A stretch of 8,338 nucleotides of DNA from NCBI GenBank assembly GCA_964555675.1, contig CAZKTU010000271.1:1-8338 (forward strand), in the 5' to 3' direction. This DNA comes from CAIWXH01 sp964555675 (GTDB lineage Bacteria; Chloroflexota; Chloroflexia; Chloroflexales; Chloroflexaceae). Shown here piece by piece: positions 5,527 to 8,338 of the stretch (position 1 is the first letter of the stretch; each line of letters starts with the position of its first letter). The translations under genes were made by a program, and so were the position numbers. Under the pieces are notes generated by a model. The model did not search any database and was not told where the DNA came from. It worked only from the letters and a program-made list of their open reading frames with translations.

Positions 5527-6951
5527 CTACTCCTCCCAGAACTGGCGCACCCAGCCGCGGCTCGCCAGCTCCTCGCGCAGCTCAAGCATCGCCGTATAGG
5601 TCGGCAGCACGAACAGGGTGGCGCCGGCGGGCAGCCCGGCGAGGGCCGCGTCGAGGGCGCCCCGCAGCTCGGGCGTGACGCGAATCTGGGTGGGGGGCAC
5701 ACCGGCATACTTGAGGCGCACGGCCATATCCTCGGCCCGGGTGCCGCTGACCGTCGCCGCGGCCACGGTGCCGGCCAGGGCCTCGAACTCGGCGTCCCAC
5801 AGCCACGAGACGTCGGTGCCGTCTGCGTAGCGGTCGTTGATCGCCACCAGGACGTGCAGCCCCGCTGCGGCGGGCCCCTCGGCGCCCGCGGTGATCATGC
5901 GCACCGTCTCGGTCGCGCCGACGGGGTTCTTGATCAAGGCGATCAGCATGGGCGCGCCGCCGGGCCCGGCGCTCACCCGCTCGATACGCCCGAAGGCGGC
6001 GCTGAAGCGCTCGAGGGCGCCGCGGGCCGTAGAGGCGGGCACGCCGAGGGCCAGGGCCGCGGCCAGGGCCGCCGTGGCGTTGGCCGCGTTATAGAGCCCG
6101 GGCAGGGGCAGGTCGACCTCGAGGGCGCCCCCGGGGTAGAGCAGGTAGAGACGGCTGCCCGCGGTGCCCTGCAGCTCGAGACGGGCCAGGCGCACCTGCG
6201 GCTCGGGGCGACGATGCCCGCAGCGCGGGCAGACGTAGTGGCCGATGTGGGCGTAGAAGGCCAGGCTGTAGTCGTAGCGCTGGCCGCAGCGCCGGCAGAA
6301 CTGCGAGTCGGCGATATGGGCCCCCGCGCCGACGGCGTGGCGGCCGTCGTCGATACCATAGTAGAGCACCTCGGCGGCCAGGTCCTCGCCCAGGTGGGCC
6401 ACGGCCGGGTCGTCGGCGTTCAAGAGCACCCGGGCGCCGGCGGGCAGGGTCGCCAGGGCTGCACGCCAGGCGCCGGCCAGCGTATCTACCTCGCCGTAGC
6501 GATCGAGCTGGTCGCGGAAGAGGTTATGGATCAGCACGAGGCGAGGGGCCGTCTCGGCGATCGCCTGAGGGAGGGCGGCCTCGTCGGTCTCGAACAGGCC
6601 GATGGTGGCCCGCGGGCGCCCGCGCCAGTCGGCGTCGGCGATCGCCGTGGCCGTCAGACCCTGAATAAGGTTCGCGCCGGCCCGGTTGTGCAGAACCCGC
6701 TCGCCGCCGGCGCGGAGCATCTCGGCGAGCATGCGGCTGGTGGTGGTCTTGCCGTTGGTGCCCGAGAGCAACACGGCGCCGTTGGGCAGGGCTGCGCTCA
6801 GGTCGCTGAGCACGTGCGGGGCGAGCCGGCGGGCAATGCTGCCAGGGAGCGTGGTGCCGCCGCCCAGGCGCAGCCGCCGCGAGAGGCCGCCCGATGTCTT
6901 GCCCGCCACAACGGCCAGGGCGTTGATCATGTTGCGCATGGAGCGTATCAT
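5527..6951 (-). CDS. murT: MurT, Mur-ligase subunit of lipid II isoglutaminyl synthase
   Basis: The product has 474 residues from the ATG at 6951; ATGs at 6939 and 6930 are also possible, and none has a clear Shine-Dalgarno. The Mur ligase central domain has the P-loop SGTNGKTTT (63-71), the LFETDEAALP segment (119-128), and HNLFRDQLDRYGE (142-154). A four-cysteine zinc ribbon is inserted (Cys219, Cys222, Cys241, Cys244), which is diagnostic for MurT against MurC-F. LPLPGLYNAANATAALA (281-297) and the C-terminal domain (DUF1727) with INDRYADGTD and SWLWDAEFE complete it. MurT activates the gamma-carboxylate of the peptidoglycan D-Glu with ATP. Its partner GatD supplies ammonia from glutamine, giving D-isoglutamine in lipid II, in the cytoplasm at the membrane. 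murT is normally next to gatD. Here no glutamine amidotransferase lies on either side: downstream is the VWA lipoprotein, upstream is divergent citrate synthase. Confidence 0.94.
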   Translation of the reverse strand: MIRSMRNMINALAVVAGKTSGGLSRRLRLGGGTTLPGSIARRLAPHVLSDLSAALPNGAVLLSGTNGKTTTSRMLAEMLRAGGERVLHNRAGANLIQGLTATAIADADWRGRPRATIGLFETDEAALPQAIAETAPRLVLIHNLFRDQLDRYGEVDTLAGAWRAALATLPAGARVLLNADDPAVAHLGEDLAAEVLYYGIDDGRHAVGAGAHIADSQFCRRCGQRYDYSLAFYAHIGHYVCPRCGHRRPEPQVRLARLELQGTAGSRLYLLYPGGALEVDLPLPGLYNAANATAALAAALALGVPASTARGALERFSAAFGRIERVSAGPGGAPMLIALIKNPVGATETVRMITAGAEGPAAAGLHVLVAINDRYADGTDVSWLWDAEFEALAGTVAAATVSGTRAEDMAVRLKYAGVPPTQIRVTPELRGALDAALAGLPAGATLFVLPTYTAMLELREELASRGWVRQFWEE

Positions 6952-7027
6952 ACCGTAGTTCGCCGGCGCTGTCGCCGTTCCGCGGCCCGTGAAGGCACGT
7001 ACACTATTGGGGCCCGGCCCTCACCCG

Positions 7028-7033
7028 ATTGTA
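7028..7033 (-). promoter_or_regulatory. Possible -10 box for murT
   Basis: TACAAT on the minus strand (5/6 to the -10 consensus) lies in the AT-richest part of the divergent intergenic region, 76 nt before the murT ATG at 6951. No good -35 is seen. It is separated by 11 nt from the plus-strand TATAAT, so the two promoters would face away from each other. Confidence 0.35.
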
Positions 7034-7044
7034 CCTGCATGCCG

Positions 7045-7050
7045 TATAAT
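7045..7050 (+). promoter_or_regulatory. Consensus -10 box (TATAAT) for citrate synthase
   Basis: A perfect TATAAT stands 128 nt before the citrate synthase ATG in otherwise GC-rich DNA. The -35 region at 17 nt spacing is not recognisable (CACCCG), which suggests dependence on an activator or a weak -35. If used, it would give a 5' leader of roughly 120 nt. Confidence 0.5.
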
Positions 7051-7068
7051 TCTTTGAAACCAGCGCCG

Positions 7069-7092
7069 AGCCCGCGTCGTGCGACGCCGGCT
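7069..7092 (+). repeat. Leader inverted repeat 1 (near-palindrome)
   Basis: Arms AGCC-c-GCGTC and GACGC-c-GGCT surround a GTGC loop: 9 base pairs with a single C/C mismatch. It lies about 20 nt downstream of the TATAAT box, in a position fitting an operator dyad or an RNA hairpin at the start of the leader. Confidence 0.55.
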
Positions 7093-7140
7093 AACCCCTC
7101 GTCTTCCACGGTTTCGCTCGCAGGCCCCGGCCCCAGTCCT

Positions 7141-7158
7141 CTCAGGCGACTGCCTGAG
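7141..7158 (+). repeat. Leader inverted repeat 2, directly upstream of the ribosome binding site
   Basis: CTCAGGC-GACT-GCCTGAG is a perfect 7-bp stem with a tetraloop, ending 5 nt before the AAAGGAG Shine-Dalgarno (7164-7170). It could influence initiation on the citrate synthase message or be a protein-binding dyad. It lacks a T-run, so it is not an intrinsic terminator. Confidence 0.6.
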
Positions 7159-7178
7159 CGTGCAAAGGAGCAGCTACT

Positions 7179-8338
7179 ATGGGCAAGGACACGCTGACGG
7201 TCACGGATAATCGTACCGGCAAGACGTACGAGATCCCCATCACCCACAACACGGTCAAAGCCCTCGACCTCCGCCAGATCAAGACCTCATCGGAAGACTT
7301 CGGGCTGATGACCTATGACCCGGCCTATATGAACACGGCCGAGTGCAAGAGCACGATTACCTTTATTGACGGCGACAAGGGCATCCTCGAGTATCGCGGC
7401 TACCCGATCGAGCAGCTGGCCGAGAAGAGCACCTACCTCGAGGTGGCCTACCTGCTGATCTACGGCGAGCTGCCCACCAAAGAGCGGCTCGAGTGGTGGA
7501 CCTACCGCATCAGCCGCCACCTCTTCCTGCACAACAGCCTGATCGAGCTGATCCAGGCCTTCCGCTACGACGCCCACCCCATGGGCATCCTGGTCAGCGC
7601 CGTCGCCGCCATGTCGACGCTCTACCCCGAGGCCAAGGAGATCTACGACCCGGCCATCCGCGAGAAGCAGATCTGGCGCATTATCGGCCAGATCCCGACG
7701 ATCGCGGCCTTCGCCTACAGGCAGCGGATCGGGCGCCCCTTCAACCAGCCCGACAACTCGCTGAGCTACACGGCGAACATGCTCTACATGATGGACTTCA
7801 TGAACCAGCGCGACTACGAGGTCAACCCCGTGCTGGCCAAGGCCCTCGACGTGCTGTTCATCCTCCACGCCGACCACGAGCAGAACTGCTCGACCGCCAC
7901 CATGCGCGGCGTCGGCTCGAGCCACACCGACCCCTACTGCGCCCTCTCGGCGGCCTCGGCCGCGCTCTACGGCCCGCTCCACGGCGGCGCCAACGAGGCC
8001 GTGCTGCGCATGCTCAAGCAGATCGGCACCGTCAAGAATGTGCCGGCCTTCATCGAGAAGGTGAAGCAGGGCGAGGGACGCCTGATGGGCTTCGGCCACC
8101 GCGTCTACAAGAACTACGACCCGCGCGCGAAGATCATCAGGAAGGTGGCCTACGAGGTCTTCGAGGCCACCGAGACCAACCCGCTACTCGAGATCGCCGT
8201 CGAGCTCGAGCGGATCGCCCTGCAGGACGAGTACTTCATCCAGCGCAAGCTCTACCCGAACGTCGACTTCTACAGCGGCCTGATCTACCAGGCCCTGCGC
8301 TTCCCGATCGAGTACTTCCCCTTCCTCTTCGCCATCCC
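7179..8338 (+). CDS. gltA: Citrate synthase (3' end beyond window)
   Basis: The ATG at 7179 has AAAGGAG 8 nt upstream. The frame stays open to the window end (386 complete codons), starting MGKDTLTVTDNRTGKTYEIP. It condenses acetyl-CoA and oxaloacetate to citrate at the entry of the TCA cycle, in the cytoplasm. An N-terminal beta region of about 50 residues is followed by GILEYRGYPIEQLAE (68-82). The catalytic residues are all visible: His268 in GPLHGGANEAVL, His307 in MGFGHRVYKNYDPRA and Asp363 in PNVDFYSGLIY. They match His264, His305 and Asp362 of the E. coli enzyme in number and context. HADHEQNCST (230-239) is the substrate-site loop. Length and the N-terminal extension fit the ~430-residue bacterial type, so about 45 residues should be missing. 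Whether it is the NADH-inhibited type cannot be told from this. It is divergent from murT and has its own leader. A 2-methylcitrate synthase role is less likely from length but not excluded. Confidence 0.96.
   Translation, partial: MGKDTLTVTDNRTGKTYEIPITHNTVKALDLRQIKTSSEDFGLMTYDPAYMNTAECKSTITFIDGDKGILEYRGYPIEQLAEKSTYLEVAYLLIYGELPTKERLEWWTYRISRHLFLHNSLIELIQAFRYDAHPMGILVSAVAAMSTLYPEAKEIYDPAIREKQIWRIIGQIPTIAAFAYRQRIGRPFNQPDNSLSYTANMLYMMDFMNQRDYEVNPVLAKALDVLFILHADHEQNCSTATMRGVGSSHTDPYCALSAASAALYGPLHGGANEAVLRMLKQIGTVKNVPAFIEKVKQGEGRLMGFGHRVYKNYDPRAKIIRKVAYEVFEATETNPLLEIAVELERIALQDEYFIQRKLYPNVDFYSGLIYQALRFPIEYFPFLFAI

Noticed and set aside
5436..5708. Extension of the VWA frame upstream to 5708
   Set aside because: That part overlaps the 3' end of murT and reads as Pro/Ser/Arg-rich noise. 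The signal peptide and strong Shine-Dalgarno place the start at 5435.
5854..7197. Plus-strand open frame of 447 codons opposite murT
   Set aside because: It lies antisense to a murT with all family motifs and overlaps the citrate synthase start in another frame. The product is Gly/Ala/Arg-rich with no motif.
7287..8099. Minus-strand open frame of 270 codons opposite citrate synthase
   Set aside because: The plus strand encodes a citrate synthase with all catalytic residues; the antisense product is His/Val/Gly-rich noise.

Overview
The window is GC-rich, probably chromosomal DNA. It has a seven-gene block on the minus strand flanked by two plus-strand genes that both run off the window. The content fits a monoderm-type, GC-rich lineage, and Chloroflexota (Chloroflexia) is the best guess. 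Support comes from a Gly/Pro/Thr-rich surface protein with a DUF11-like domain and an LPxT-type tail, a V4R-domain protein, a zinc-ribbon MurT, and an Ala/Pro-rich VWA lipoprotein. This assignment is inferred from gene content; there is no rRNA or other phylogenetic marker in the window.

Left part (1-1230): the 3' end of a secreted or surface-anchored protein comes first. It has 18 consecutive glycines, a DUF11-like beta domain, a Pro/Thr-rich stalk, and a C-terminal LPETS motif with a membrane segment. A structured convergent intergenic region follows, with three inverted repeats (one a perfect 17-bp stem that is probably a two-way terminator) and a tract of heptamer repeats.

Middle (1231-6951, all minus strand, read from right to left): murT (peptidoglycan amidation ligase, Cys4 zinc ribbon), a VWA-domain lipoprotein interrupted by a 100-N assembly gap, moaB (molybdenum cofactor), a V4R-domain protein, yidD (membrane protein insertion), an ECF sigma factor, and a small two-helix membrane protein that may be its anti-sigma. 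V4R-yidD (8 nt apart) and sigma-membrane protein (4 nt apart) look like translationally coupled pairs. The other neighbours are spaced 48-172 nt apart and may have their own promoters. An extended -10 element precedes the V4R gene.

Right part (6952-8338): a 227-nt divergent intergenic region carries back-to-back -10-like boxes (TACAAT on minus, TATAAT on plus) and two strong inverted repeats in the presumed leader of the next gene. That gene is citrate synthase (plus strand), with a clear start and all three catalytic residues; it is cut by the window end about 45 residues before the usual C-terminus.

The genes do not form one pathway. Envelope functions dominate (surface protein, MurT, VWA lipoprotein, YidD, ECF sigma with a membrane partner), with molybdenum cofactor and TCA-cycle housekeeping genes beside them. 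I see no CRISPR array, tRNA, rRNA, transposase or phage gene, and no convincing undescribed multi-gene system. The best leads are the sigma/zinc-less membrane protein pair, the V4R-yidD coupling, the murT without an adjacent gatD, and the structured citrate synthase leader.
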